DNA of 64,000 nt from Jackrogersella multiformis (GCA_902806575.1 CADCXD010000009.1:2170001-2234000), one strand, 5' to 3'. Counted from the first letter of the stretch, positions 32,867 through 45,800 are shown. A program made the numbers and translations. The notes: a model not told the origin generated them from the sequence alone.

Positions 32867-34936
32867 ATGTCGACTGAAGAAGACCTGATCGACTACTCCG
32901 ACGAGGAGCTTGGCACCAACGAGGCCACCACCACCAACGGCAAGAAGGCAGACGCCGCCGCTTCCGGCAATAGTGTTGACAAGAAGGGTTCCTACGTTGG
33001 TATTCACGCTACAGGCTTCCGTGACTTTCTACTGAAGCCTGAGCTCCTACGCGCCATCGCCGATTGCGGGTTCGAACATCCTTCGGAGGGTTAGTCTAGT
33101 CTACATCTTACACCTTCCAGCTTTTCAAAAGTCATCCATCCCTCCTTCAAGCGTCCGTCCATCTCGCAAGTTCATCGCAAGCAAATGAGAAGAAAGTAAA
33201 AATGAAAACAAAGGTCGTCGGAGAAGCAAGAAGTCAACACGCGTAAAAGCACACATCTTAGCTATATTTATTGCTATCGATGTGTCGATCGTCTTGTTAA
33301 ACAAGATATATATGTCGGGGTGCCTTTGGAGCTTCAGGGACTTGTCCCGTTTTCGCGTCAATCCCAGTGGCTTGGTATGGTTTTAAGCAACGTGAGGAGC
33401 TTGGAGATATTTTGTTGGAACGACGGGTCCTAGCGGTCTAATCTTGGCAACGGGCGAATAATTTGGCCTCGAGCCAACGCATACGTCCCGGAAGGCTGGT
33501 GCTGCTACAAGCACGCCGTTTCTCCCCATCTATAGATTCTATAGATGGATCCGTCGAAGAGGCCGCGAGGATAGATTCGAATTTTTTGGAAGAAGAAATG
33601 AATAAATGCTGCGATGATGGACGGACCTTGTCGAATTCCTACCTTCGCGCCCCTCACCTCTCTTGGAAAACCTATCTAACATTCGATCGATTCCTAGTCC
33701 AACAAACATGTATCCCTCAGGCTCTTCTCGGAGGTGATATCATCTGCCAAGCAAAGTCCGGTCTCGGCAAGACTGCCGTGTTCGTCCTCACCACGCTCCA
33801 GCAGGTCGAGCCTGTTGCTGGCGAGTGTTCCGTTTTGGTCATGTGCCATACTCGCGAGCTGGCTTTCCAGATTCGCAACGAGTACAATCGTTTCAGCAAG
33901 TACATGCCTGACATCAAGACTGGTGTGTTCTACGGTGGTACTCCCATCCAGAAAGATGCCGAAGTTCTTAAGAATAAGGAGACGCATCCGCACATCATTG
34001 TCGGCACTCCCGGCCGTCTCAACGCCCTTGTCCGAGACAAGTATCTTCGCCTCACGAGTGTTCGAATCTTCGTTCTTGACGAGTGTGACAAGATGCTTGA
34101 CGCTATTGGTAAGAATCCGACCCCATCATTTCAGTTTCCGCCCCAGCTAACTTTACAAGACATGCGACGAGATGTTCAGGATATTTTCCGAGCCACTCCG
34201 CAGCAGAAACAGGTCATGATGTTCTCTGCTACCCTCTCTGATGAGGTAAAGCCGGTCTGCAAGAAGTTCATGCAGAACCCTACCGAGCATTATGTCGACG
34301 AAGACACCAAGTTGACACTTCACGGACTTCAACAATACTACATGAAGCTCGCCGAACAAGAGAAGAACCGCAGGCTCAATGAACTCCTTGATGATTTGCA
34401 GTTCAACCAAGTCATCATCTTCGTCAAGAGCACCATTCGTGCCACCGAGCTTGACAAGTTGCTTCGTGAATGCAACTTCCCATCCATCGCGGTGCACTCT
34501 GGCGTTAGCCAAGAAGAGCGGTATGTATAAATTTGTCTATTCCAGTTGTTCCAATATCTAATTTTATACTACAGCATCAAGCGCTATAAGGAGTTCAAGG
34601 AATTCAACAAGCGTATCTGTGTCGCCACTGACGTGTTCGGTCGTGGTATCGATATTGAGCGTATCAACTTGGCCATCAACTATGATATGCCCGCTGATGC
34701 CGATTCCTACCTCCACCGCGTTGGTCGTGCCGGCCGATTTGGTACCAAGGGTCTAGCAATATCATTCGTGAGCACGGACGCAGACCAAGATGTCCTGAAG
34801 GCGATCGAGAAGCGATTCGAAGTCGCTCTTCCGTAAGTATTATTCGACTCCGATATACTTGATTTACCTTGCTAATTTATTCCGTAGCGAGTTCCCGAAG
34901 GACGGCATTGATGCCAGCACCTACATGGCATCGTGA
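32867..34936 (+). CDS. SUB2: DEAD/DECD-box RNA helicase SUB2 (UAP56)
   Basis: Five exons (32867-33089, 33698-34108, 34160-34520, 34575-34832, 34888-34936) give 433 residues, the normal size for the family. Motifs are in order: the acidic start MSTEEDLIDYSDEE, GFRDFLLKPELLRAI, a Q-motif, the Walker A loop AKSGLGKT, PTREL-equivalent HTRELAFQI, TPGR, the diagnostic DECD box (DECDKML), SAT, and C-terminal DVFGRGIDIER and HRVGRAGRFG. SUB2 drives spliceosome assembly and loads the TREX export complex on mRNA in the nucleus. Introns 2-4 are 51-55 bp but intron 1 is 608 bp, joining SE|VQQTCIPQAL. The gene appears intact. Identification is firm because of the DECD variant and very high conservation. 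Confidence 0.95.
33090..33697 (+). other. Unusually long first intron of SUB2
   Basis: It runs from GTTAGT to a CTAAC-containing branch region and TTCCTAG. At 608 bp it is about ten times the other introns of the window. It holds no gene I recognise, although one frame stays open into the next exon from 33463. Confidence 0.75.
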
Positions 34937-35704
34937 GTTCTGTCGCCTGCCTCGACTGGTTTCTTTGGTCTTTGCACACATGGATTGATTTGGAAGACGA
35001 TTCGGGGGATTCGTTACGTGTGTTACGCCCCTCAGTCTCAGAAGGGGCTTTTCCCGAAAAGCAAAGGATTCGTTTGGCATCACGGCTCTGTACATTATAT
35101 TCTTTCGGCTTGGAATGGGCGACCCGGTACACTCTAAGGGCCAGGAGGGATTAGCTGTTTAGGAAGCTCAAGCTCATCATGGCTCATACTAAGCTCCTTT
35201 TCGATTTGCAACCCCATATGGTCGTGGCCCATAATCTCGAGTTTCGCAAACAATGAATAGATTGGTATGAACAAGCACCTTTCTACATATTCTTCGAACG
35301 TGTCTTTAAGGCGAACGCTTTTCCGATTAATAGGAATAATTCATGTATTGTCTAAATACGCTTTACCACAAACCACCAAGGCAAGTTAGACACCGCGTAC
35401 GGTACACGCTTTAGTAGGTACCTAAGATATCGCATGCGTAAGATTAGCCTCTTGATGGTCGAAAACAAGGCCGGTCTCGTATTGAAACCATCAATCCCTT
35501 GAAAAGTTACATAGATCAACCTGATTAAAACGCGCCACATAGGCACCGCGCCCCTCATAAGCCACCCAGGACTTGCTGTTTCATATTTCGTGACGGCTTA
35601 CAGTTTTCTCCAGAGATGGAAAATCTCTGCGCGTATTCCCTTCTTCCCCATCTTTCACCCCCGTTGTTACTTAACTTGCAAATTACCGAGACGTCCTTTT
35701 CGTC
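34937..35704. other. Intergenic region downstream of SUB2
   Basis: This contains the SUB2 3' flank and the promoter of the membrane protein gene. No gene or notable element is seen. Confidence 0.5.
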
Positions 35705-36680
35705 ATGGCGGCCACCGCCGTACAGCTGCCGGCCCTGAGCACCACGTTCTCCCCCGCGCCGTCGTGCACCCAGGATATATACTTCGTCGTCGACCAGGAC
35801 TTGGACTGCGTCGATGGCAGCGGGAGCACCGTCGCGTGTCGCCAGGCCCACCTCGGCCCCACGACGAGCACGTCGCGCTGCTTCCCCACGGCCTGGAGCC
35901 CCAGCTCCGGCGCGTTTGTCTCTCCCGGCGAGTGTCCCCTGGGGTACACCGTCGCGTGCGCGTATACTTCGGACCCCGAAAAGACGGCGACGTGCTGCCC
36001 GAGGTATGTATGTGTTTGCGTGATGGTGTCGGGAAGGAACTGACTGACTGACTGATGCGCTGCGATGCGACGAGCACAGTGGCTACAGCTGCCAGACCCA
36101 ATCCACCGGCTTCCCGTGGTTCACGACGGACCTCTGCGTCCAGGCCATGGCGGACTCGCTGACCTACGTGTACACCACGCGCACGCCGGGGAAGGACCCC
36201 GAGACGTCGACGACGACTGGCGGCGGCACGCTCAACGCGTTCGGCGTCGATATCAGGTGGCGGCTGTCCGACCTCGCGACGTCTACGTCTACTGCTACAA
36301 CGCCGGTCGCTTCGATATCGGGATCTACAGCCGCTGCTTCCGAGGCAGCGCCGACGGTGCCCGTCGAAACAATATCGGGTTCAGGTTCGGGTTCGGGAAG
36401 CCTTTCAATAGGCGCACGGGCAGGCATTGGGGTCGGCGCCGCAGCAGCTGTTGTCTTAGCTACTGTTGGAGCGTTTCTCTTGTGGAGGCGTCGGAGAAGG
36501 GGAGGCCAGACCCAGGAAATGAGGGCGGCAGAGCTGTACGGTCCACCGCCAGGCGAGCTTACGGCGAAAACAGTGCCACAAGAACTTGTCGGTCACAATG
36601 AGTGGGCCTACTACCACGCCGAGCGGCCTGAGTTGGCGGGCCGGTCGCTGCCGGCAGAGTTGGAGTCCAGTCGGCAATAA
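35705..36680 (+). CDS. Single-pass membrane protein with cysteine-rich ectodomain
   Basis: Two exons (35705-36003, 36080-36680) give 299 residues. The first ~140 residues contain many cysteines (SCTQDIYF, DLDCVDG, VACRQAH, GECPLGYTVACAY, ATCCPSGYSCQ), then a Thr/Ser/Gly-rich linker, one transmembrane helix around residue 205 (GIGVGAAAAVVLATVGAFLLW), a stop-transfer RRRRRGG and a short tail with GPPPGEL and a tyrosine pair. This layout is common in uncharacterised fungal cell-surface or wall-sensor-like proteins. No classical signal peptide is present at the N terminus (MAATAVQLPALSTTF). The base composition is much more GC-rich than its flanks. The function is unknown. Confidence 0.75.
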
Positions 36681-37925
36681 CAGCAAAAGACAGGATATGT
36701 AACATATACGTGAAGAGGCAATATCTCATACACTAAGTAATGGGTATAGCTACAAGGGATTATGACTAATTGCCGAGGCACGTACGAAGGATGTAGCATA
36801 TAATAAGTAATCTATGTCCTCAGAATTTCTACTTAGACCATCTATAACTTAACCAGTTGTTTGTGATGGGCAAGGGTTTTGCAGAGCCATGACCGAATTG
36901 GATATCTGTATAACAATACCAGAATCATTGAATATCCTTCTTAGACATTATCACTACCTAGGTACAGTAGTTGTATCATAGTAGTTTGGAATCTCTACTA
37001 ACGTCTAGTTTCGAAGATTTCAACTTTCAGGGATCTATCCTTATTAGTGTATCCCATTATCTAGCAACCAGTTATATTCTGATATACAGTGTTAGGACAA
37101 GCACTCCCAAGGAAACACTAACAAATCGCAAGCTGTTGGATTTGTATATTCATAAAAAGTTCAGGATCAACATCATCGAATAGCTTCTAAGTTAAACCTC
37201 CTAGTACTAGAACGCGTAGGATAACGCTTTAGCGACAGGAGAGTTGAGTGCCAAGAATACAGTATATTAATCGCAACATGAAGCCTTAGATACCTACCTA
37301 GGTGTCCAACCAACTTTGAAAGTCATCTATCCAATAAACCCAATGTGATTAAGTTTTGCATGCGTGAATGCATAGCTGAAAATCTCTCGTCGGGCGACGC
37401 GAACTTATATCAGCTGAGATCCCCATCCTACTTGCGCACTATGTTTCTAGATCGGGTAGGCAAATATAGGTACCTATAGAACAACATAAAGATGACATCA
37501 AATTGCTCTGTCTCGACTATATTTGCTGGTAGCACATATCCCTCTCAAGTGTTTGGTAGTAATAGACGGTCTACCTATCAGGTAGGTACCTAGGTAGCTA
37601 TTCACATCACGGTTGATCACAGTAAAGTTGCATGCTTGGAAATAATAATATCGTTACGGAATATGTATAGTAGGTTCGTTTCATGATGCCGAAATCAGTA
37701 AAATCCCTTCCATACTGATATATGATCGTTCAAGTGAAAATTCTTATTTAGTGTCACTTAGATATGTTCTTTGGGTACCTAGGTATATAAGACTCTATAT
37801 GTCCATTACAACTTGACTTCAATACAAACCATCCCGTCCCAACAGCATCAGGAGAATAAAGAATCAGAACAATCTCAATATCCTAAGTAATTCACTTTCC
37901 ATCCACCAAATTCATATATCTCAAA
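36681..37925. other. AT-rich intergenic region
   Basis: There are 1.2 kb without a gene, with ACCTAGGT palindromes near 36957, 37292, 37588 and 37777; the last lies about 150 bp before the start of the secreted-protein gene. AACTTGACTTCAATAC near 37809 suits a transcription start region. Confidence 0.5.
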
Positions 37926-38381
37926 ATGAAGACCTTCACTCTCGTCAGCGCCATCACCGCCCTTGTGGCAGCTGCCCAAGCTGGCACTATCCAGGCTCGC
38001 GATATCACTGTCGATCTATGGAGTGACTGGAACTTCCAGGGCACCCACTGGACCATCTTCGCTCCTAACAACAACTGCTATAAGTCGGTGTAATATAAAT
38101 CTGTTTTGAAAGATTACTACTTATTCTCATTTATCAGACCAAATCAACGGTGCTGAGAACGACCACGTCAGCTCTTTTCAGGTTCACGACGGCCACACTT
38201 GCCGTTTCTTCAAGTATGCTCCTATTTCCTAGGTATGAATTCGGTGTCTTGAGCCAAGCTAAATTTATATCTCTGTAGGGACTACTCCTGTGCTGGTGAT
38301 CACTGGGACTCCCAGGCTGGCGCTAAGTCGAATATGCCTAACGGTTGGAACGATGCTGCTAGCTCTATCCAATGCTGGTAA
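37926..38381 (+). CDS. Small secreted cysteine protein with altered splice donor
   Basis: Three exons (37926-38079, 38138-38213, 38279-38381) would give 110 residues: a clear signal peptide (MKTFTLVSAITALVAAAQA), then a mature part with four cysteines (NNNCY, HTCRFFK, YSCAGDHW, SIQCW) and many aromatic and glycine residues, resembling effector-like or beta/gamma-crystallin-like secreted proteins. The frame across intron 1 works only if splicing occurs at ATAAGT (38080-38085), where GTAAGT is expected. If intron 1 is not removed, translation stops after about 58 residues at NNNCYKSV. Intron 2 (38214-38278) is normal and contains a CCTAGGTA. The gene may therefore be freshly inactivated, or spliced at a rare AT-AG site. 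Confidence 0.65.
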
Positions 38382-39179
38382 TAAATGCTAGACAATTGGT
38401 ATCAATGGACTACCGACAAAAGCTACGGGGTGTAAATAGAACCTAGGGATATCAGATTTGGTTCTTGCAACAGGGCGCAATATTGCAATGAGCTGTCCAC
38501 TCATTTTATTTTATTCGATAGATTATACTAGAAGGGATTATTTTCCTCACAACTACAATTTAGTCACGTAGGTAGTGATGTGTGATAAAAATGTATTTCC
38601 AAGTATTTACAGTGTATAAAGAAATCTAAACATAATAGGTACCTTGGTAGATAGGTAGTCGTAAAAAGGGGGGGCCATCTAGGTAACTAACCCAGGGGAG
38701 ATTCGTTTAAACTAGAGTCATTAAATCTCAAAATATAAAATTTTCCTAATGACTTACTAAGAACTAGGTAGATTGATATCTTATATACAATTATACTCAT
38801 TGGTACATATATTTTGCTGTGCATCTCTCTTGCATCATCGTCACGCCAGACCGTGTCATCTTATGCGGAGTTAATTACAGCATACTTACGTCAAGTTTCC
38901 AACTCCATAATAAGCTTACCTAGGTATTCAGTAATATGATCCAAAAATTCATTATGTGACTCTTCATTAGGTATGTTACCACATTGTTGTTATAGTTTGC
39001 AAACATTGAGTGTAAATGATAAACAGGCACATATCAACTTGGAATGTTCTAACCTATAAGTTAAGGTAATCAGATAGCAATCACCTCCACACTATAACAC
39101 ATTCAGAAACATTTCATATACTAGTGGTATTTTAGACAGTTGCTCTATTCATTATCAAATCCAGTTTAATCCCCAAATA
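38382..39179. other. AT-rich spacer
   Basis: No gene is seen. TTACCTAGGTATTC lies near 38919. The last ~100 bp form the promoter of the dehydrogenase at 39180. Confidence 0.5.
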
Positions 39180-40795
39180 ATGGCGCCCTATCCCGACATC
39201 AGTCAAATCACACGGATAGGCATTATAGGAGCCGGAAATATGGGCACGATGATGTCCTTCGGCTTTTCCGATAATGGTCTTGATGTGTCACTATGGGATA
39301 TCTCGGAAAAGAACGTCGACGAGGCCCGCGAGACGGCAGAGCAGACCAAGACGCCGAAGGGTAAGATCGACTACTTCAAAGATATCCACCAATTCACAAA
39401 GAGCCTGAACTCGCAACCGCGGAAAATATTCATCTTCTCCATCACGCACGGCTGGCCCGCCGACTCGGTGCTAGAAAAGATCAGTGGTGACCTAAAGGCT
39501 GGCGACATCGTTCTTGACGGCGGCAACGAGAATTACCGAAACACGGAGAGGCGGCAGAGGGACCTAGAGAAAAAGGGGGTAGAGTGGATTGGCATGGGGG
39601 TCAGCGGTGGCTACCAGTCGGCCAGGCACGGCCCGAGCATGTCGCTGGGAGGAGATCGAGAAGCCGTCGAGTTTGTTCTCCCGCTGCTTGAGAAATTCTC
39701 GGCGAAATCAGCGGTTGACAGCAAGCCGTGTGTCCAGTACATGGGTAAGAAAGACTATCAGACTGTTTCCGTGTATAAAAATGACTAAATCTTGGACCCC
39801 TAGGCCCTCGCGGAGCAGGCCACTATGTCAAAATGGTACATAACGGGATCGAGAACGGCATGCTATCCGCCGTCTGCGAAGCGTGGAACTTCCTCAGCAA
39901 GTCCCTCGGGCTCTCGTACGACGAGATCGGGAAGGTCTTCGAGCAGTGGAATTCCGAGGGGGAATTGAGGAACACTTACCTGATCCAGATCGGCTCCGAG
40001 ATCTGCCACAAGAGAAAGACTCCCCAGGGAGACCAGCACGGAGAGGGGAAGGGCGAATGCGGCTACGTCTTAGACGATGTCCTCGACAAGGTGGTGCAGG
40101 ATGACGACAACTCCGAGGGCACTTTATTCTGGACAGTCAAGGACGCAGCAGACCGGCACGTATCAGCGCCTACGATCACAGCCGGCCATTTCTTCCGCGT
40201 GGCTAGCGGGAACCGAGCGCAGAGGCTGAAAGTAGTCGATAAACTGCAAGTTCCGAAGCCGCAGCGCGCAGATCCACGGGACAAGGACAAGCTCGTCGAG
40301 AGCTTGCGCAGAGCCGTCTACGCCTCCTTCCTCTGCTCGTACTGCCAGGGCCTCGAGCTCATCGCCCGGGCCTCCAAGGACGAAGGCTGGGACGTCAACC
40401 TGGGCAAGTGCATCCAGATCTGGAGGGCCGGCTGCATCATCCAAGAAGACCACATCGCGGATATGTTCGAGCCGATCTTGCTCAGCGCCAAGGAGCCGAT
40501 CATGAACATGAAGCTCATCGACGAGGTCGCCTCCGAGCTGCGGAGCAACTTCGACGCGCTGAAGCTGATCACGCTGAAGGCCATCGAGTGGGATAACTAC
40601 GTTCCTGCCATCAGCGCAAGCCTGGAGTATCTGAAGTACGTGGGCGGAGGGATGCTGGCAACCCAGTTCATGGAGGCTGAGATGGACTTTTTCGGCGCCC
40701 ATGCTTACGATAGGCCGAATGTGAGAGGGGAGGACCCTGGGAAGCCGTCGAAAGGAGCTCGTCATTACGAGTGGCGGCCTGCGTTAACTACCTAG
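39180..40795 (+). CDS. Divergent 6-phosphogluconate dehydrogenase paralogue
   Basis: Two exons (39180-39744, 39804-40795) give 518 residues. The N terminus has the NADP motif IGIIGAGNMGTMM (about residues 13-25) and the domain continues with MGVSGG (the substrate-loop serine) and GAGHYVKMVHNGIENG (catalytic lysine and glutamate). A long all-helical C domain includes DEVASELRSNFDALK and ends FGAHAYDR. In canonical enzymes the motifs read GGEEGARYGPS, HNGIEYGD and GQKGTGKWT; here they read GGYQSARHGPS, HNGIENGM and QDDDNSEGTLFWT, so several phosphate- and sugar-contacting positions are changed. It is probably a cytosolic oxidative decarboxylase of a modified substrate, or an enzyme with altered activity. 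The family is certain and the substrate is not. Confidence 0.85.
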
Positions 40796-42813
40796 CCTAG
40801 GCTATCTGGAGGAGGTCTTGAAGAGTAGGTAGTCGCTTGGGAGTTTTAAATCAATTTGCATGGCTCTCTCGCAAATCCAATAGATGACTTGATTGAATCA
40901 CCTCTATATTCACCTCCGAGGTTGATAGTATATCCGGAGTGATAACTATGGGTTTTTTTTACGTCGGCATGATTAGCAACCCGTTTCATCCTTCCGCAGC
41001 TTATAATATCCATACGACACCGCCAAGATACTTCTTGGGTGAAACGAAACCTGGGATCTCATATTCGCCGAATGTATGGTCCTACGTTGACCTTGTTACC
41101 CACAGCAAGACTTGTACATACGCGTGTAAGCCAACGCGATCCAACAAGTGCCCACCCGCACCCATGCCAACTCGGGATGTCGGTGACTCATTTGCCATCC
41201 ATGTTGACCTCCCTCGGCGTTAATCTAGCTTTAGCTCATAGCGCCAACATGGACCTTCCCTTCACACCTCCCTTGTATCATACCTAGGTAGAAAGCATCG
41301 AGTCAATAACACACGAATGCTTATTACAACGGCTTCGGGGTCACAGGAGAGAGTCAGAGCCAGGGTGGCCAACGTTCCCTAGAAACGCACCGCCACATGA
41401 GCTCCCAGCAGGCAGCAAGCCCCATCTCCATCCCTCCAACCGATCCAACGCGCCAGCCAGTCCCCGTCCCCTTGCCTCCATGACCACGACCATGGCTCGC
41501 GTCGGCGTGTGGAAATACGCGTGGTCACGATACCTATCTCACAACCACGGCCGTCAAATTTAGCAGTCAAGAGATCTTCCCCGCAAACCCGAAATAGCCT
41601 ATAGGTAGTGTAGGTACGATCTAGGCATCCGTCGAGGCTAGACAGGTATGTATGCATGCAGTCACGCAGCCGCAAGCCCGTCAGCTCGGCCGCGGACAAG
41701 CTACGATACCCGCGCTAGCTACCAGGTACATAGTTTCCTCTTCTCACGTGCCGGGACCCAAGTTGCCGCCCCGCCACCGCTCCGCTCGGGTCAGCGTTGG
41801 GGGCCGAAACACCGGATAGGGACCTGCACCTACCTTGGACAGGTAGCGAGGGAGGTAGGTAGGGGAATTATCAATACAATATAATACATACGTGCGCACC
41901 GCCGCGGAAGCGCGGAACTACCTCGACCGCACATAAGGGGTGAGTTTTTCCCGCATGCCGTCGAGATCATGTGGTGTTGCGGATGGAGTGATGCATCGCG
42001 ATGGCGCTCGCTAGGCGCTTAGGTTAGACGGGGAACCAGCCGGCTTCCAGTGTATGTAGGACTTTATCTGGCGGCGTAGAACTAGTACTATCTAGCTCGG
42101 ATTTTCTCATATTGGACCGAATGAGACAAGGCTGGGGGCCGCTGGTTAGGCTGATGGTCTTATTGCTTACCTACTTGTGATGAGTAGGTACTGATGACGC
42201 CTTGGCAATCTGATCTGGGCCTCGGTATACATGGCGTAGATAGATACATAGTAGATACTGCAACCAGGCGAGATTCCACCTATTAGCGAGAATATATTCG
42301 ATTATTGTTAGTGCTATTGGTATCTCGCTGATAGGTAGCTCAATTCTGCCCAGCCTAAGATGACGCGAATGTGCACATAGTATATCTTGAGATATCTTAA
42401 GTAGTGAGTTAGATCCCCTAGTCGGTCTACATAGCAGATACACGTGTAGTCTAGCGTTTTGTTAGTAAGATTAGCGAGTACTTCGTCGCTTTTCTAGTGT
42501 AGTTTTAAAGGTGTTTTTTTCGATGAACATACGATCATCTCACGATCGCATCCTCCCTTAACAGGTAGCGAGATCATTAATCTCAAACTAACCATCAGGA
42601 GAGGATAAGAAGCTTAATTCCATCTTGCAGCAACATCACAATACATGCTCATGATGGCGGTCAACCCACGACAAATGGTAGGCAGGTTATTAACATCGGC
42701 TGCTTGGAGTGCACATTACTCTCGCCGTGGTTCGCCATATGTACCTTGGCTTGGGAGTACAAGGCGCTCTAATGACTATCCTACCTAATACATACCTACA
42801 TCAATCTGTAATA

Positions 42814-42840
42814 TACCTACCTACCTACCTAGGTACCTAT
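42814..42840. repeat. TACC/CCTAGGTA tandem run
   Basis: Four TACC units run into TAGGTACC, showing how the palindrome grades into a simple tetranucleotide repeat. Confidence 0.7.
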
Positions 42841-45800
42841 CTCACACATTAAGGCTGACGGGTAGTAAGGCTCTCGTGATACCATAGTAACCCACCCCTA
42901 TTGATTATGTTTTACAAATGTCTATAGAATATTAGACATATGTTAGAGAGTTTTGAATCCCCCAATATCGAGGTGTCAGATTTCTCTACTGCCTAGCGGA
43001 GTTACCTACCTTCCAGTTAGCTATCATCGGTCATTTTTGCCTCGGATCTACAGCCGTATGCAGGCATACGAATACATACATACACGCACACAGGCAGGAT
43101 GGGCTTACTACATACATCCATATAGCCTACCGCATATTCATACATACATATGACAAGTGGGGGGTGTCAAGAATTGGGATGCGAACTTTGCAGGGACGAG
43201 GCCTTCTCGCGGTTCCGTTCCGCTTGATGCCAGTCGATTGCAGTATGCTTCCAGAACATATACTAAGAACGATAACGGGTGGCTTGCCTGCCGAGTGGCT
43301 CGGGGACTACCAGCTACCTATCTAGCCTGGCTGGGCGAGGTGTTCTCAGAGCGGAAGGTTCGCATATCTGTCTAACTACTGGCTTCGTGGACTTGGGGTA
43401 GATATGTACTAGTGTAGTGTAGTGTAGGTAGGTAATAGAAACCATCAATCTCCAACCGCGTATCAATCATGTGTCGTGTTTTCGTTATGCGCCTCTATGT
43501 ATGTACTGTCATATTGCTGACCCGGCCTCGCTTCGAGAGGCGACGGTATAATACACTAGGTAAATGCACGTACGGATGTACCTATGCGGTACCTACGTGA
43601 ATACACACACCACGATACAGCGCACATTTAGCATCCATAGCAACACGTAGGCTACCTATTACCCTGCTACCGCGAGGGCGAAGAATTAAATCTCCGTATT
43701 TCTCATCTCGATTCGGCCCCCCCATAATCCTCCACCAGCGCAATCTATCCAAACTAACACATACCTTAGGTAGGTAATCTTGCTATACGGCACCTGTCAG
43801 TGGCCGAAAACATGGGGATATTTTGATGCCCGTAAGTTCCGAAGATTGGCTCGGCCCCTCCCCCCCTGGTTGGCTGACTGACTGCGAAAAAAATGCAAGC
43901 TGCGTGAGAAGGGAAAGGGGATCCGTTGGGGGAGGGGGACGCAAGCCTCGAGAATGACGAGTGTTGAAGACGCAGTGGTATAAAGTTGTTGCGGCTTCTT
44001 CTGACTCCATAGGTAGAACTCCCAAATATTTTCTCTCTTGTGATGTGGAGCCAGGGAATTCGTATCATGAACGCGCACGCAATTACTATATCCCCGACGA
44101 TGGCGGTGCTGCTGTTGAATCGTCTGCGGATCCTGGTCGGCCTGGTTAAAGCATTGTAGCGCATTGCCTAGCTAAGTATGTACAACAATGCGGGGACGGC
44201 GAAGGCGATCGCGAAGACGAAAAAGAGAGTCCCCATAAGTTGGGATGTCCAGGACGTCGTCATAGTTCATTAATAACTGAGCCATCTCGTTAAAGCCGAA
44301 AGACATGTTATTTACAGGGGGCCATTTTTAGTGTAGATTGCAACAGGCAAGACACTGCCAGCACACGAAGGTTTCACGTGGGTTCAGGATATAAAATATC
44401 TTGTAGTACCATGAAGAAAAATGTCTCGGAGATTTGTCCGCCTTCGCTCTGAATATTGCATGAGGTAATAATACTACACGAGTATAAATCTTACATAGTA
44501 AAGGGAGTGTTGGAAACCTCACTACGCTAGGAATGAACTGCAAAATGTCGACGAGATTAACCCCTCCATGAAGGGCAGCTTAGAAGACTGGAAGACGACG
44601 AAGCCGTGGACGTGGGTGGATTTTGCGGGCGGTGCAGGATATAATTACTCATGCTGGCCGGCTATTATTGGACGAAGGGCACGGCTTCAAGGCGTCTTGT
44701 GAGGCGGGGCTTAACAATGCCTTCATTCCAATTAAAAAACACGACGAGTCGTGACCTCCTGTACCCTACAGTACACACCATCACGAACCGAGCGGTTCGC
44801 ATCTTGCTATTTGTCTTGTGGAGCTGAACACTCCAGACTTGGATAAGCGCGACGCATGTGATGTGTATGTATTGGCATCAGGGTCAGGAACCATGTTATG
44901 CCTAAAAAAGCTTCTAACCTACTGCGTAGTCATCCCTGGGGCAGATGCCTATCCCGGCGATAGAACATCGCACTATATACCGTAGTTGTAAGGCTTGTCT
45001 TCGTGAGTCGCTACGCTAGAGACTTAGGAGCTTCGAATATGGACGAACACGGCACGGAGCTGACGTAGCTTCGACTCTCTCCTCTCTTCATGCGGATATA
45101 AAAACCCATGAAGGTCTACTGTGACTAGCAAAACCCACTTTGTTCTAGAAATTCGGCCCCATGTGGTAGACACGTATCTTGCGACTCGATGAGTTAACGG
45201 CATCCCGAACCCAATGAGATACCGATAGGAGTGATCGGGAGAAAGCGGAGCACGAAGCTGGCCGCGATGACATCGTTGCCCTCCAATGGGTTATATGATA
45301 AATAGTTGATAGTATGGCGGCTTTCGAAAATCCGCGCGGTAATTAATGGATTGGTAGAGGCTAGTTTGCCGATGTGACTATCATGAGATTCTGATCTGAT
45401 CTGATTGCAACGAAAATCTGGCCGCGGTGACCTAAGATGCTGCCTCTTATGGCCTGTCAACATTCAACAGCTATTGGAGGCGCCTCAGCTTAATTGGGTG
45501 TCGAAGCTTCAAGTAATAACCCCGAAGTCGTAGACTTTCAGGACTTGCCATACCCTTCATGCCACCTACACGTAGTCATCGTCAGCTGGTTGGCTCGCGC
45601 TTCCAGGAATTTTCCAAAAAGTCATCTAGGGATATATATCAACGTGACCGATATTAAAAAAATATTTTTCTTTTTCGGATTCAGCGTCAAAAGAGGTATG
45701 ATGAGGCATAATCCGTACACGATTGTCTTACTCCGATCTCGCGGTGAATCACAGGCATCTACACTAGGTTCGTCAAGTCTGGTTCGTGATACCGGCGGAT

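Noticed and set aside
33463..33697. Alternative upstream start for SUB2 within intron 1
   Set aside because: The text before VQQTCIPQAL does not resemble SUB2, and the exon 1 MSTEEDLIDYSDEE start with intact splice sites explains the full-length protein.
35703..36101. Antisense open frames across the GC-rich membrane-protein exon
   Set aside because: They shadow the real gene; high GC content lowers stop frequency on both strands.
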